Of a stretch of 64,000 bases of DNA, positions 8,334 to 18,007 are shown one piece after another. Below the pieces are notes generated by a model. That model did not search any database and was not told where the DNA came from. It saw nothing but the letters and a program-made list of their open reading frames with translations. This DNA comes from Streptacidiphilus rugosus AM-16 (GTDB lineage: Bacteria > Actinomycetota > Actinomycetes > Streptomycetales > Streptomycetaceae): the NCBI RefSeq assembly GCF_000744655.1, contig NZ_JQMJ01000004.1, positions 496,001 through 560,000 on the forward strand. The letters are read 5' to 3'. A program made the position numbers and the translations under genes. Each line of letters opens with the position of its first letter. Position 1 is the first letter of the stretch.

Positions 8334-9076
8334 CGTGCGGCCTCCTTGTGGGCGGCGGTCGTCAGGGCGGCGGGGAGCGAGTCGTCGGTCTCCCAGCGCA
8401 GGGTCTCGGCGAGGTCGACCACGCCCTCGACCGTGCGGATCCGGGCGAGCAGACGCTCCGCCTGGCTGCGCAGCGAGGTGCGGGCGTCGAGCAGGACCCG
8501 GCCGCGCTGACAGGTGACGTGCAGGGTCGCGGCCTTGACGCCGAACTCGTAGCCGAGGGCGACGAGTCGCACTTCGGCCTCGATCTCCTGGTCGGTCCGG
8601 CGCAGCGCGTCGAGCAGGTCGTTCAGGGTCACCAGACCGACCAGCCGGTGGTGGTCGTCGACGACCGGCAGTTGGTGGATCCGGTGGCGCAGCGCGAGGA
8701 GGGCCGCGTCGGCGGCGGTGTCGTGCTCGGCGACGCTGCGGACCGGGGTGGTCATCAGCTCGGCGACCGAGACGGCGGCGGCGCGGTGGCGGATGTCCCG
8801 GGTGCGGCGCGTCTCGAAGACGGAGGGCTCGGGCAGCGCCGTCGCGGCGAGCTTGGCCAGCAGGTCCGGCGCGCACACCATGCCCATGGGCCGGCCCTGC
8901 CGGTCGACGACGGGCAGGTCCTCGTGGCCGGTCTCGCGCAGCGCCGCGAGGGCGGCGGTGAAGTCGGCGTCGGGTTCGATCGCGAAGACCCGGCGGGTCA
9001 TCAGCTCCCCGACCAGGCGGTGCCGGGGAATGGACGTCCGCGACAGCCGCCTGCTGTCCTGCACGGTCCTGGTCAT
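8330..9076 (-). CDS. CBS-CBS-BON domain protein, longer paralogue
   Basis: 248 residues. CBS repeats at about 23-75 (VGELMTRRVFAIEPDADF .. DLPVVDRQGRPMGMV) and about 100-160 (VAELMTTPVRSV .. QLPVVDDHHRLVGLVTLNDLL), then a BON domain (about 170-235). A ~25-residue insert separates the two CBS units. Likely senses adenine nucleotides or another ligand and signals through the BON part. First gene of a two-gene unit with the flavodoxin, start ATG at 9076 with a GGAG-type site. A palindromic box lies 87 bp upstream. Confidence 0.9.
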   Translation of the reverse strand: MTRTVQDSRRLSRTSIPRHRLVGELMTRRVFAIEPDADFTAALAALRETGHEDLPVVDRQGRPMGMVCAPDLLAKLAATALPEPSVFETRRTRDIRHRAAAVSVAELMTTPVRSVAEHDTAADAALLALRHRIHQLPVVDDHHRLVGLVTLNDLLDALRRTDQEIEAEVRLVALGYEFGVKAATLHVTCQRGRVLLDARTSLRSQAERLLARIRTVEGVVDLAETLRWETDDSLPAALTTAAHKEAAR

Positions 9077-9163
9077 GGCTCGCTCCTGATTCCGGGAGGG
9101 TTCCTGACACCACGATGCCCCGGACCGCGTGGCCCGGTCCTGGGCCGCGCGGTCTGTTCGGCA

Positions 9164-9177
9164 GGGCCGACCGGCCC
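9164..9177. promoter_or_regulatory. OsdR/DosR-type palindromic box 6
   Basis: GGGCCGACCGGCCC, 87 bp upstream of the CBS-BON/flavodoxin operon start on the minus strand. Confidence 0.6.
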
Positions 9178-9199
9178 CGATCCGGGCGACCCTGCCCGG

Positions 9200-10639
9200 T
9201 CAGCGCACGAGCACCCGTTCGCCGGAACTCGGCACGACCGCGTTCCAACCGAGCTCGTGCTCGATCCGGTCCCGGAGCCGCTCGGAGCCCTCGGGCTCGC
9301 CGTGGACGACGTAGAGGGCCTTCGGCGGCTGCGGCGCGCCCCGGAGCCAGGTGAGGATCTCCTCGGAGTCGGCGTGCGCGGAGAAGCCCGGCACGTCCAC
9401 CACCTCGGCGCGGACCGGAACGTAGGTGCCGAACATCTTCAGCGAGCGCGCGCCCTCGACCAGGTCGCGGGCCCGGGTGCCCTGCGCGGCGAAGCCGACG
9501 ACCAGGACGGTGTTGCGCGGGTCGGGGAGCATCCGGCGCAGGTGGTGCACGACGCGGCCGCCGGTGGCCATGCCGGAGGCGGAGACGATGATGCTCGGCA
9601 CGGCGCTGTGCTGGATCTCCGCCGACTCCTGCGGTGTGCGGGCGGCCGTGAACGGCGCGGGGTCCAGCGCCGCGCCGGGGTCGGCGAGCAGCTCGGGCCG
9701 CAGCTGCGGCGAGCGGCGGTCGAAGGCGTCCTGGTAGACGCGCAGCGCCCGAAGTGCCATCGGGCTGTCCACGTAGACCGGGACGGCGGCCGGCAGCACG
9801 CCGGTGCGGCGCAGCTCCGCCAGCTGGTGCAGCACGACCTCGGTGCGGTCCACCGCGAAGGAGGGGATCAGCACGCTGCCGCCGCGGGCGAGGGTGCGGG
9901 TGAGGGCCGCGGCGAAGACGTCGCGCGAGATCGCGTCGTCGTGATGCCGGTTGCCGTAGGTCGACTCGACCAGCAGCACGTCCGCGCCGGAGAACGGCTC
10001 CGGAGGCAGCAGCAGCGGGTGGACCTGGCGGCCGAGGTCGCCGCTGAAGGCGACGGTACCGCCGTCCTCCAGGGTCAGGTGGGCCCAGCTGGAGCCGAGG
10101 ATGTGACCGGCGTGGTGCAGTCGCAGCACGGTGCCCTCGGCGATCTCGGTGTCCAGCCCGATCTCGACCGGGCTGAACCGGGCCAGCACCTCCTCGGCGT
10201 CCTTCAGGGTGTAGAGCGGCTCGGCGGGGCGGTGCTTGGACCACCCCTCCCGGTTGGCGTGCAGCGCCTCCTCCTCCATCAGGTGGGCGCTGTCGCGCAG
10301 GATCAGCTCGGCCAGGCGGGCGGTGTCGGGGGTGCAGTAGACCGGGCCGCGGAAGCCCTCGCGCACCAGGCGGGGCAGGTAGCCGGTGTGGTCCAGGTGC
10401 GCGTGGGTGACGACGACGGACTCGACGTCGCGCGGGTCGAGCGGCAGGGGCCGCCAGTTGCGGCGCCGCAGCTCCTTCTGCCCCTGGAACAGCCCGCAGT
10501 CCACGAGCACCCTGGCGTGGTCGGTCTCGACCATGAACTTGCTGCCGGTCACGGTGCCGACGCCGCCGAGGAAGGTCAGAAGACCCGGTCGCGGGTGCGG
10601 GGCGGGGACGGCCGGGTCGTCGCTGAGTCCACCGGTCAT
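9200..10639 (-). CDS. MBL-fold beta-CASP ribonuclease family protein
   Basis: 479 residues from ATG 10639. Metallo-beta-lactamase motif HAHLDH at 79-84, further metal ligands in [11 protein letters not shown] and FSGDLGR, a beta-CASP segment ([14 protein letters not shown]..), [15 protein letters not shown] and a C-terminal RMMBL part with VPGFSAHAD. This is the layout of CPSF73/YSH1-like RNA exonucleases and endonucleases using two zinc ions. RNA cleavage or turnover under stress is the expected role. The open frame runs to 10705 but the longer N terminus lacks family similarity. A palindromic box is 104 bp upstream. Confidence 0.87.
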   Translation of the reverse strand: MTGGLSDDPAVPAPHPRPGLLTFLGGVGTVTGSKFMVETDHARVLVDCGLFQGQKELRRRNWRPLPLDPRDVESVVVTHAHLDHTGYLPRLVREGFRGPVYCTPDTARLAELILRDSAHLMEEEALHANREGWSKHRPAEPLYTLKDAEEVLARFSPVEIGLDTEIAEGTVLRLHHAGHILGSSWAHLTLEDGGTVAFSGDLGRQVHPLLLPPEPFSGADVLLVESTYGNRHHDDAISRDVFAAALTRTLARGGSVLIPSFAVDRTEVVLHQLAELRRTGVLPAAVPVYVDSPMALRALRVYQDAFDRRSPQLRPELLADPGAALDPAPFTAARTPQESAEIQHSAVPSIIVSASGMATGGRVVHHLRRMLPDPRNTVLVVGFAAQGTRARDLVEGARSLKMFGTYVPVRAEVVDVPGFSAHADSEEILTWLRGAPQPPKALYVVHGEPEGSERLRDRIEHELGWNAVVPSSGERVLVR

Positions 10640-10743
10640 GGGACACCTGCTTCCTGGGCCCGCACGGGCCGCGTCGAAAGGCTGCTGTTCCCACTGTGGG
10701 CGCACGGCGACGCCCCGGCCTGGGCCGGGGCGCCCCTCGGACG

Positions 10744-10757
10744 GGGCCGAACGGCCC
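10744..10757. promoter_or_regulatory. OsdR/DosR-type palindromic box 7
   Basis: GGGCCGAACGGCCC extended to GGGG..CCCC on both sides, 104 bp before the beta-CASP nuclease start and just after the stop of the next minus-strand gene. Confidence 0.6.
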
Positions 10758-10766
10758 CTGACGCCC

Positions 10767-11372
10767 TCAGCGACGGCGGCTCCAGAGCGGCTCGTAGACC
10801 TGCCACTCCCGGGTCCACGCCGTCTCGTCCATGTGGTTCAGACGCAGCCGCACGAAGGCGCCGGCCGAAGCGATCACGACACCGGCGCCGATCAGCGCCA
10901 GTGTGCCGGTCAGGATGGCGGTGCTGACCGTGTTCTCCGTCGTCGCCGGCCCCGTCGTGGGGTTGCCGCCCGCGTCGAGCCAGATCCTGGCCTGGTCACC
11001 GACCTGGCCCGAGGAGGGCACCGTCGCACTGCCCTGGACCGTGCGGCCGTCGGCGGCGCTCCAGCTGACCTTGGCCATCTCGCCGCCGACGCCGACCGCG
11101 TACGGCTGCCCCACGATCCTGGCCTGGACCGGCCGCAGGTGCTGCGCCTGCTCCAGGGCGTGCGCGCGGCCCTGCTGGTAGGCGGACATCCCTAGCAGTG
11201 CGCACAGCACCGCCGCGGCGACCACGGCCAGTACCTGCAGTTCCACCACGGCGGACCGCCATCGGTCGGTCGGGCGTCGAAGAGCGCTGCGGTGCCGGGC
11301 GCGCGCCAGGGCGAAGCGGGATCGTCGGGGGGACGGGGCGGAAGGACGGGGTGCTGCTGCGGGCGCTGGCAT
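10767..11372 (-). CDS. Rv1733c-type two-TM membrane protein
   Basis: 201 residues, start ATG 11372 after GAGGAGGCGAG. A basic N terminus is followed by a membrane segment (about 42-64, [20 protein letters not shown]), an extracytoplasmic domain of ~90 residues rich in V, G and T ([19 protein letters not shown] type), and a second membrane segment (about 150-172) before a short cytoplasmic tail [16 protein letters not shown]. This topology and size match the Rv1733c family, a DosR-regulon membrane protein of unknown function in M. tuberculosis. It shares a divergent promoter region with phosphoketolase. Confidence 0.75.
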   Translation of the reverse strand: MPAPAAAPRPSAPSPRRSRFALARARHRSALRRPTDRWRSAVVELQVLAVVAAAVLCALLGMSAYQQGRAHALEQAQHLRPVQARIVGQPYAVGVGGEMAKVSWSAADGRTVQGSATVPSSGQVGDQARIWLDAGGNPTTGPATTENTVSTAILTGTLALIGAGVVIASAGAFVRLRLNHMDETAWTREWQVYEPLWSRRR

Positions 11373-11455
11373 GGGTCTCGCCTCCTCGTGGGCCGTGTCT
11401 CCCACACTCCGGTCCAGGGCCTGCGGGCCGGGAGGACCGGGCGGGCCCCACCGGG

Positions 11456-11469
11456 CGGCCGAACGGCCC
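11456..11469. promoter_or_regulatory. OsdR/DosR-type palindromic box 8
   Basis: CGGCCGAACGGCCC, 83 bp from the Rv1733c-type gene start. Together with box 9 it makes a symmetric divergent promoter. Confidence 0.55.
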
Positions 11470-11486
11470 TGCCCGGCGTGGGCTGT

Positions 11487-11500
11487 GGGCCGATCGGCCC
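11487..11500. promoter_or_regulatory. OsdR/DosR-type palindromic box 9 (perfect)
   Basis: GGGCCGATCGGCCC, a perfect 14-bp palindrome, 82 bp before the phosphoketolase start. Best example of the motif in the window. Confidence 0.65.
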
Positions 11501-11582
11501 TGTCCGAGCGGCGCCGTGGCCCGCCACGGTGGTACGAGAGGGAAGACGCCGTCGCCCCGCACTCCCGGAGGGGGAGCCGATC

Positions 11583-13946
11583 ATGAGCGCACCGCTGACC
11601 GACGCCGAACTCGCCGAGCTCGACGCGCACTGGCGTGCCGCGAACTACCTGGCCGTCGGGCAGATCTACCTGATGGACAACCCACTCCTGCGTGAACCGC
11701 TCCGCCCCGAGCACGTCAAGCCGCGCCTACTGGGCCACTGGGGCACCTCCCCCGGCCTCAACCTGGTGCACACGCACCTGAACCGGGCGATCCGCGCCCG
11801 TGACCTGGACGCGCTGTGCGTGTGGGGCCCCGGCCACGGCGGACCGGCCGTGCTGGCCTGCTCCTGGCTGGACGGCAGCTACACCGAGCACTATCCGGGC
11901 GTCACCCGCGACGCGGACGGGATGGCGCGGCTGTTCCGCCAGTTCTCCTTCCCCGGCGGGGTGCCCTCGCACGTCGCGCCGGAGACGCCCGGTTCGATCC
12001 ACGAGGGCGGCGAGCTCGGGTACGCGCTCGCCCATGCCTACGGCGCCGCGTTCGACAACCCGGACCTGGTCGTCGCTTGTGTCGTCGGCGACGGCGAGGC
12101 CGAGACCGGGCCGCTGGCCGCGTCCTGGCACAGCGACAAGTTCCTCGACCCGGTCCACGACGGCGCGGTGCTGCCGATCCTGCACCTGAACGGCTACAAG
12201 ATCGCCAACCCGACCGTCCTGTCCCGCCTTCCCGAGCCGGAACTGGACGCGCTGCTGCGTGGGTACGGCCACTCGCCGATCCACGTCAGCGGCCACGATC
12301 CTGCCGCCGTCCACCGCGCCCTCGCCGCGGCACTCGACACCGCGTTGGACGCGATCGCCGCGGCGCAGCACTCCGCCCGCGTCGACGGCGCGACGGAGCG
12401 TCCTCGCTGGCCGATGATCGTGCTGCGGACGCCCAAGGGCTGGACCGGCCCCGCCGAGGTGGACGGCGTGCCGGTGGAGGGCACCTGGCGCGCCCACCAG
12501 GTCCCGCTCGACCAGGTCCGCGAGAACCCGGAGCACCTCCGGCAGTTGGAGGCCTGGCTGCGCTCCTACCGCCCCGAGGAGCTGTTCGACCCCGAGGGCC
12601 GCCCCACCTCGCCCGTGCTCGCCCAGATCCCCGTCGGCGCCCGGCGCCTCGGTGCGAACCCGCACGCCAACGGCGGTCTGCTCCGCCGTGACCTGCCGCT
12701 GCGCGACCTGGAGCGCTTCGCCGTCCCGGTCGACAAGCCCGGCGCGACCCTGCACGAACCCACGCGCGTGCTGGGCGAGTTCGTCGCGCAGATCATGGCC
12801 GACACCGCGCAGCGCCGCGACTTCCGCCTGGTGGGACCGGACGAGACCGCCTCCAACCGGCTCCAGGCCGTCTACCGGGCCACGGGAAAGGCCTGGCAGG
12901 CGGAGGTCCTCCCGGTGGACGAACACCTCGCCCGTGACGGCCGGGTCATGGAGGTCCTCTCCGAGCACCTGTGCCAGGGCTGGCTGGAGGGCTACCTGCT
13001 GACCGGCCGGCACGGTCTGTTCTCCTGCTACGAGGCCTTCGTGCACATCGTCGACTCGATGGTGAACCAGCACATCAAGTGGCTCCGCACCACCCGGACC
13101 ATCCCCTGGCGGGCGCCGATCGCCTCGCTGAACTACCTGCTCACCTCGCACGTGTGGCGCCAGGACCACAACGGCTTCTCGCACCAGGACCCCGGCTTCG
13201 TCGACCACGTGATGAACAAGAGCCCCGAGGCGGTCCGGGTGTACTTCCCCCCGGACGCCAACACCCTGCTCTGCGTGGCCGAGCACGTGCTGCGCAGCCG
13301 CGACTACGTCAACGTCGTGGTCGCGGGGAAGCAGCCGTGCTTCGACTGGCTGGGGCTGGAGGAGGCCCGCACCCACTGCGCGAGGGGGCTGGGCATCTGG
13401 GAGTGGGCGGGAACCGAGCGCGGTGACCGTGAGCCGGACGTGGTGCTGGCCTGCGCGGGCGACGTCCCGACGCAGGAGGTGCTGGCCGCGGCGCAGTTGC
13501 TTCGTGGAGAGCTGCCGGACCTGGCGGTCCGCGTGGTGAACGTGGTCGACCTGGCGCGGCTGATGCCGGCCGGGGAGCACCCGCACGGGCTGACGGACGC
13601 GGAGTTCGATGCCGTGTTCACCCGGGACAAGCCGGTGATCTTCGGGTACCACGGCTACCCCTGGCTGATCCACCGCCTCGCCTACCGTCGGGCCGTGCAT
13701 CCGCAGTTGCACGTGCGTGGCTACAAGGAGTCCGGGACCACCACGACCCCGTTCGACATGGTGGTCCGCAACGACCTGGACCGCTTCCGCCTGGTCATGG
13801 ACGTCGTCGACCGGGTGCCCGGCCTGTCGGCCCGCGCCGCCGCCGTCCGCCAGCGGATGGCGGACGCCCGCGCCCGCCACGACGCGTGGATCCGCGTCCA
13901 CGGCACCGACCTGCCCGAGGTGGCCGACTGGACCTGGACCGGATGA
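11583..13946 (+). CDS. xfp: Xylulose-5-P/fructose-6-P phosphoketolase
   Basis: 787 residues, normal length. Thiamine-diphosphate enzyme that splits xylulose 5-phosphate or fructose 6-phosphate with phosphate to acetyl phosphate plus glyceraldehyde 3-phosphate or erythrose 4-phosphate. Recognised by [31 protein letters not shown] (ThDP-binding), NSFSH-like stretch, [10 protein letters not shown] and a C-terminal [12 protein letters not shown] with [11 protein letters not shown]. Start ATG 11583 follows GGAGGGGGAG; an upstream open frame to 11292 is not coding. Acetyl phosphate from this step can feed ATP formation or the CoA ligase at 15205, a redox-neutral route suited to low oxygen. Confidence 0.96.
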   Translation: MSAPLTDAELAELDAHWRAANYLAVGQIYLMDNPLLREPLRPEHVKPRLLGHWGTSPGLNLVHTHLNRAIRARDLDALCVWGPGHGGPAVLACSWLDGSYTEHYPGVTRDADGMARLFRQFSFPGGVPSHVAPETPGSIHEGGELGYALAHAYGAAFDNPDLVVACVVGDGEAETGPLAASWHSDKFLDPVHDGAVLPILHLNGYKIANPTVLSRLPEPELDALLRGYGHSPIHVSGHDPAAVHRALAAALDTALDAIAAAQHSARVDGATERPRWPMIVLRTPKGWTGPAEVDGVPVEGTWRAHQVPLDQVRENPEHLRQLEAWLRSYRPEELFDPEGRPTSPVLAQIPVGARRLGANPHANGGLLRRDLPLRDLERFAVPVDKPGATLHEPTRVLGEFVAQIMADTAQRRDFRLVGPDETASNRLQAVYRATGKAWQAEVLPVDEHLARDGRVMEVLSEHLCQGWLEGYLLTGRHGLFSCYEAFVHIVDSMVNQHIKWLRTTRTIPWRAPIASLNYLLTSHVWRQDHNGFSHQDPGFVDHVMNKSPEAVRVYFPPDANTLLCVAEHVLRSRDYVNVVVAGKQPCFDWLGLEEARTHCARGLGIWEWAGTERGDREPDVVLACAGDVPTQEVLAAAQLLRGELPDLAVRVVNVVDLARLMPAGEHPHGLTDAEFDAVFTRDKPVIFGYHGYPWLIHRLAYRRAVHPQLHVRGYKESGTTTTPFDMVVRNDLDRFRLVMDVVDRVPGLSARAAAVRQRMADARARHDAWIRVHGTDLPEVADWTWTG

Positions 13947-13962
13947 GGCGCCCGGCCTGATA

Positions 13963-13976
13963 GGGCCGTTCGGCGG
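13963..13976. promoter_or_regulatory. OsdR/DosR-type palindromic box 10 (one degenerate half)
   Basis: GGGCCGTTCGGCGG, 99 bp before the nitroreductase start; the right half-site departs at its last two bases. Confidence 0.5.
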
Positions 13977-14075
13977 GCCGCGCGCCCCCGAGCGGCCCTG
14001 CGCGCGTCTCCGCACCGGGCGCAGGCTCGGAACAGGCGGCAGCGCCGCCGTCCGCCGCATCCGCAGGAGCGCGCC

Positions 14076-15062
14076 ATGACCACCACGACGACCCCCACGC
14101 TCGACGCCGCAGTCCTGGAGGAGCTGGTCTCCGCCGCCGTCGCCGCGCCGTCCATGCACAACACCCAGCCGTGGCGCTTCCGCCTGCAGCCGCGCACGCA
14201 CACCATCGAGATCCGTGCCGCGCTGGACCGTGAGCTGCCGGCCGAGGACCCGGAAGGGCGCGGGCTGCACGTCTCCGTCGGCGCGGCCGCGTTCAACCTG
14301 CGGCTGGCGGTGGCGCACCGGGGCTGGGAACCCGTCGTGCGGTTGCTGCCCGACCCGCACGAACCGCAGCTGCTCGCCTCCGTCCGGCTCGCGGGCCGCG
14401 TGCCGAGCGCGCCGGACACCGTGGCACCCGATCTGTACGAGCAGATCTGGCGGCGTCACTCCAGCCGCCAGCCCTTCTCGGGCAGACCGGTCCCTGGAGC
14501 GCTGCGGTCGGAGCTCTGCGAGGCCGCCCACGCCGAGGGCGCCCTGCTCCACCTGCCGGGCGTCGACGAGTCCCGCCGCCTGATGGCGCTCACCCGCGAG
14601 GCGGAGGTCCGCACGCTGACCGACCAGGCCCGACGCGACGAGAGCCGCCGCTGGATCCGGGCGCGCGCCGAAACCGACTTCGGCATCCCGCCCGAGGCGC
14701 TGGGACCGCACGACGCGGCCGGGCACCTGCCGATGCGGGACTTCTCCGGTCTGCGGCCTCCCACGCTGCTGCCCTCCCAGCCGTTCGAGCCGCACCCCCA
14801 GCTGGCCGTCCTGGCCACCGCGCACGACCGGCGCGCCGACTGGCTGCGCGCGGGGCTCGCCCTGCAGCACGTTCTCCTGCTCGCCACCCGCGCGAAGGTG
14901 CGCAGCTCGCTGCTGCACCAGGCCATCGAATGGCCCGACCTGCGCTGGATGCTGCGCGACCCCGGCAACGGACCCGAGCACGTCCAGATGCTGATCCGGC
15001 TGGGCTACGGACCCGAAGGCGCGGCCAGCCCGCGGGCGAACGCCGCCGACGCCCTCGACTGA
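14076..15062 (+). CDS. Acg-type FMN nitroreductase family protein
   Basis: 328 residues. N-terminal LEELVSAAVAAPSMHNTQPWRF is the hallmark of the Acg/Rv2032-Rv3131 branch of nitroreductases, which is strongly represented in the mycobacterial DosR regulon. Further on HSSRQPFSGRPV and a second half with LAVLATAHDRRADWLRAGLALQHVLL. The fold is a duplicated nitroreductase unit that may store FMN rather than reduce substrate; actual chemistry is unknown. Start ATG 14076 follows CAGGAG. Own box upstream. Confidence 0.88.
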   Translation: MTTTTTPTLDAAVLEELVSAAVAAPSMHNTQPWRFRLQPRTHTIEIRAALDRELPAEDPEGRGLHVSVGAAAFNLRLAVAHRGWEPVVRLLPDPHEPQLLASVRLAGRVPSAPDTVAPDLYEQIWRRHSSRQPFSGRPVPGALRSELCEAAHAEGALLHLPGVDESRRLMALTREAEVRTLTDQARRDESRRWIRARAETDFGIPPEALGPHDAAGHLPMRDFSGLRPPTLLPSQPFEPHPQLAVLATAHDRRADWLRAGLALQHVLLLATRAKVRSSLLHQAIEWPDLRWMLRDPGNGPEHVQMLIRLGYGPEGAASPRANAADALD

Positions 15063-15083
15063 GCCTCATCGGCCCCCTCCCCG

Positions 15084-15097
15084 GGGCCGAACGGCCC
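15084..15097. promoter_or_regulatory. OsdR/DosR-type palindromic box 11
   Basis: GGGCCGAACGGCCC, 107 bp before the GNAT/acyl-CoA synthetase gene. Confidence 0.6.
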
Positions 15098-15204
15098 TCC
15101 AGGACGGCACCCGGCCAGGAGCAGAGTGCTGTCGTCCCCGGGCACCGGCCCGGACCCCCCCGCACTGCCCTCACCGCAGGGGCCCTCCCGGAAGGCGGCG
15201 CACG

Positions 15205-17955
15205 ATGGTCACCTCACCCGAACTCCCGCGCAGCGCCGAGGCGCTGCTCGCCGACGGCACGGTCGTCACGATCCGCCCGCTGGTGCGGGGCGACCACGAC
15301 GCCATCGCCGACCTGCACGCCCGCCGTATGTCGCCGGACAACCAGCGGCTGCGCTTCTTCGGCATCAGCCGACGCGCTCCGGAGCTCACCGCCGACCGCC
15401 TCTGCGCCCCGCCCCGCCCCGGCTTCGTCGCCCTGGGCGCGTTCGAGCCGGCGGCCGGGCAGCTGATCGGCGTCGTCGAGTGCGAGGCCGAACCCGAGAA
15501 CCCCGGCCGGGCCGAGCTGGCCGTGGCCGTCGCCGACGACTGGCATCACCGCGGCGTGGCGACCCTCCTCATCGAGCACCTGGTGCACGCGGCCCGGGCC
15601 CAGGACATCCGCGTCCTGGTGGCCGACGCGCTGGCCGACAACCGGGCCATGCACAGGGTCTTCACCGATCTGGGGCTCGCCACCCAGCGGCACTGGGCGG
15701 ACGCCCAGGTCCGGATCGAGGCCGTGCTCGACGAGACCGCGACGCCCTATCTGGACGCGGTCGAGGCGCGCGGCAGCCGCGCCGACATCGCCAGCCTGCG
15801 TCCGCTGCTGCGGCCCCGCTCCGTCGCCCTCATCGGCGTCTCCCGCCGCACCGGAACGGTCGGGCACAGTCTGCTGCTGAAGATCCGCAACGGAGGATTC
15901 ACCGGCTCGCTCTGGCCGGTCAACCCGCATGCGGGCCAGATCGAGGGACTGCTGTGCTTCCCCGACCTCGACGCCCTGCCGGGCGTCCCGGACCTCGCGG
16001 TTCTCGCCGTCCCCGCCAACGGGGTCGCCGTCACCGCCGAGGAGTGCGGCCGACGTGGCGTCCGCGCGCTCGTGGTGCTGACCTCCGGCCTGTCCCGCAT
16101 CCAGTCCACCCGGCTGGTGCGCGCCTGCCGCCGGCACAGCATGCGCCTGGTCGGCCCCAACTGCCTGGGCCTGGCCGTCACCGATCCCGCCGTCAGCCTC
16201 GACGCCGAGTTCGGCCGCGCCACGCCGAAAGCCGGAGGCGCGGGGGTCGCGGTGCAGTCCGGCGGGGTCGGCATCGCCCTCATGGAGCAGCTCGACACGC
16301 TCGGCATCGGGATCTCCGACTTCGTCTCGCTCGGCGACAAGTACGACGTGAGCGGCAACGACCTGCTCCAGTGGTGGGAGCAGGACGGCCGCACCCGACT
16401 GGCCCTGCTGCACCTGGAGTCGTTCGGCAGCCCGCGGGCCTTCTCCCGCACCGCGCGCCGGGTGGCCCGGCTCATGCCCATCCTCACGGTGGACGCCGGC
16501 CGCTCCGTCGCAGGCCGACGTGGCGCCGCCTCGCACACCGCCGCGGCCGCCACCCCGACGGTGACCCGGCAGGCGCTGTTCACCCAGGCCGGCATCACCG
16601 CGACCCACTCGATCGCCGAACTCGTGGAGACCGCCGCGCTGCTCGACTCCCAGCCGCTGCCGGGCATCACCGGCACGGTGGCCGTCGTCTCCAACGCGGG
16701 CGGCATCGGCGTGCTGGCGGCCGACGCCTGTGTCGACCACGGCCTGACCGTGCCCGAGCTGCCCGCACCGCTGGCGCTGCGTCTGGCGGACCTGCTGCCG
16801 GAGGGGGCCGCGACCGCCAACCCCGTCGACTCCACCGCCGCCGCGCCCGCGGAGACCCTCGTGGCAGCCGTCGACCTGCTCGCCGAGTCCGGCGCGGTCG
16901 AGGCGGTGCTGCTCTGCCTGGCGCCGACCGCCCTGGGCACGGCGCAGACCACGCTGGAAGCGCTGGCGCCGCTGCTGGCGGGCCCCGGGCGACGCACCCG
17001 CCCGGTCGCGGCCGTCCTGCTGGACCAGCGCGAGCCGGTCCGCTTCCTCGACTGCGCCGACGGCGCCCGCATCCCGGCCTTCGCCGAGGCCCAGTCCGCG
17101 GCCCGGGCACTGACCCAGGCGGTGCGCCGCTCCCGCTGGCTGGCCCAGCCGCTCTCGGCGGAGCGGGAGACGCCGGACTGCCGTCCGACCGAGGCCGCGG
17201 CACTCGTCGAGCAGTACCTCGCCCAGCACCCCGACGGAGGCTGGCCCGCGCCGCCCCTGGTGGCCCGGCTGCTGGCCTGCTACGGCCTGCCGCTCGCGGA
17301 CGCGATCTGGTGCGACGACGAGGAGTCGGTGGTCCAGGCGGCCTCGGTGCTGGCCAGGACCGGCGAGGGCGGCGAGGTGGTCCTCAAGGCCCACTGGCCC
17401 GGTCAGATCCACAAGAGCGACCTCGGTGCGGTCCGGATCACCTCGGCCGTCGGGGAACAGGTGCGCGCCGTGCACCGCGACTTCGTCGCGCGCTTCGGCG
17501 AGAAGCTGGACGGCGTGCTGGTCCAGCCGCGCCAGCCGGCCGGCGTCGAGCTGCTGGCGGGCGTCGTCCAGGACCCGGTGTTCGGTCCGCTGGTGGTGTT
17601 CGGCGCCGGCGGCACGACCGCCGACCTGCTCGACGACCGCACCGCACGCCTGGCGCCGCTGACCGACGCCGACATCGGCGCGATGGTCACCTCGCTGCGC
17701 ACCACGCCGCTGCTGTTCGGCTACCGCGGCAGCCCGCCGGTGGACCTGGCCCGCGTCGAGGACCTGCTGGCCCGGCTCGGCCGGATGGCGGCCGACCTCC
17801 CGCAGTTGGCCGAGGCCGACCTCAACCCGCTGATCTGCGGCCCGCACGGGGTCGTCTGCGTCGACGCCCGCGTCCGTCTCGAACCGCGCCGCACCCCCGA
17901 CCCCTACCTCCGCCGCCTGCGCCGTCTCCCCGACACCCCCGGCGAGCCGGCCTGA
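15205..17955 (+). CDS. GNAT acetyltransferase fused to ADP-forming acyl-CoA synthetase
   Basis: 916 residues. Order: GNAT domain (about 15-175, VADDWHHRGVATLLIEHLV as acetyl-CoA loop), CoA-binding domain (about 195-320, SVALIGVSRRTGTVGH), succinyl-CoA-ligase-like domains (about 330-640) with the SHT motif whose His444 is the expected phospho-histidine, and a C-terminal ATP-grasp domain (about 670-900, VVLKAHWPGQIHKSDLGAV, FGAGGTTADLL, LAEADLNPLI). Family members either make acetyl-CoA and ADP-dependent ATP or act as Pat lysine acetyltransferases with a dead synthetase half. Here His is retained, so the synthetase half may be active. Start ATG 15205 follows GGAAGG. Its own box and neighbouring phosphoketolase link it to acetyl metabolism under hypoxia. 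Confidence 0.85.
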   Translation: MVTSPELPRSAEALLADGTVVTIRPLVRGDHDAIADLHARRMSPDNQRLRFFGISRRAPELTADRLCAPPRPGFVALGAFEPAAGQLIGVVECEAEPENPGRAELAVAVADDWHHRGVATLLIEHLVHAARAQDIRVLVADALADNRAMHRVFTDLGLATQRHWADAQVRIEAVLDETATPYLDAVEARGSRADIASLRPLLRPRSVALIGVSRRTGTVGHSLLLKIRNGGFTGSLWPVNPHAGQIEGLLCFPDLDALPGVPDLAVLAVPANGVAVTAEECGRRGVRALVVLTSGLSRIQSTRLVRACRRHSMRLVGPNCLGLAVTDPAVSLDAEFGRATPKAGGAGVAVQSGGVGIALMEQLDTLGIGISDFVSLGDKYDVSGNDLLQWWEQDGRTRLALLHLESFGSPRAFSRTARRVARLMPILTVDAGRSVAGRRGAASHTAAAATPTVTRQALFTQAGITATHSIAELVETAALLDSQPLPGITGTVAVVSNAGGIGVLAADACVDHGLTVPELPAPLALRLADLLPEGAATANPVDSTAAAPAETLVAAVDLLAESGAVEAVLLCLAPTALGTAQTTLEALAPLLAGPGRRTRPVAAVLLDQREPVRFLDCADGARIPAFAEAQSAARALTQAVRRSRWLAQPLSAERETPDCRPTEAAALVEQYLAQHPDGGWPAPPLVARLLACYGLPLADAIWCDDEESVVQAASVLARTGEGGEVVLKAHWPGQIHKSDLGAVRITSAVGEQVRAVHRDFVARFGEKLDGVLVQPRQPAGVELLAGVVQDPVFGPLVVFGAGGTTADLLDDRTARLAPLTDADIGAMVTSLRTTPLLFGYRGSPPVDLARVEDLLARLGRMAADLPQLAEADLNPLICGPHGVVCVDARVRLEPRRTPDPYLRRLRRLPDTPGEPA

Positions 17956-18007
17956 TGCCCGCGCACGACCCCGTCACCGTCCCCTCCCCCGAAAGGAACT
18001 CACGACC

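Noticed and set aside
7782-10694. 970-codon minus-strand frame
   Set aside because: Only its last 183 codons (flavodoxin) are real; the rest is a shadow of the CBS and beta-CASP genes.
11727-14981. 1084-codon minus-strand frame
   Set aside because: Antisense shadow of phosphoketolase and nitroreductase; no domain resemblance, no ribosome site.
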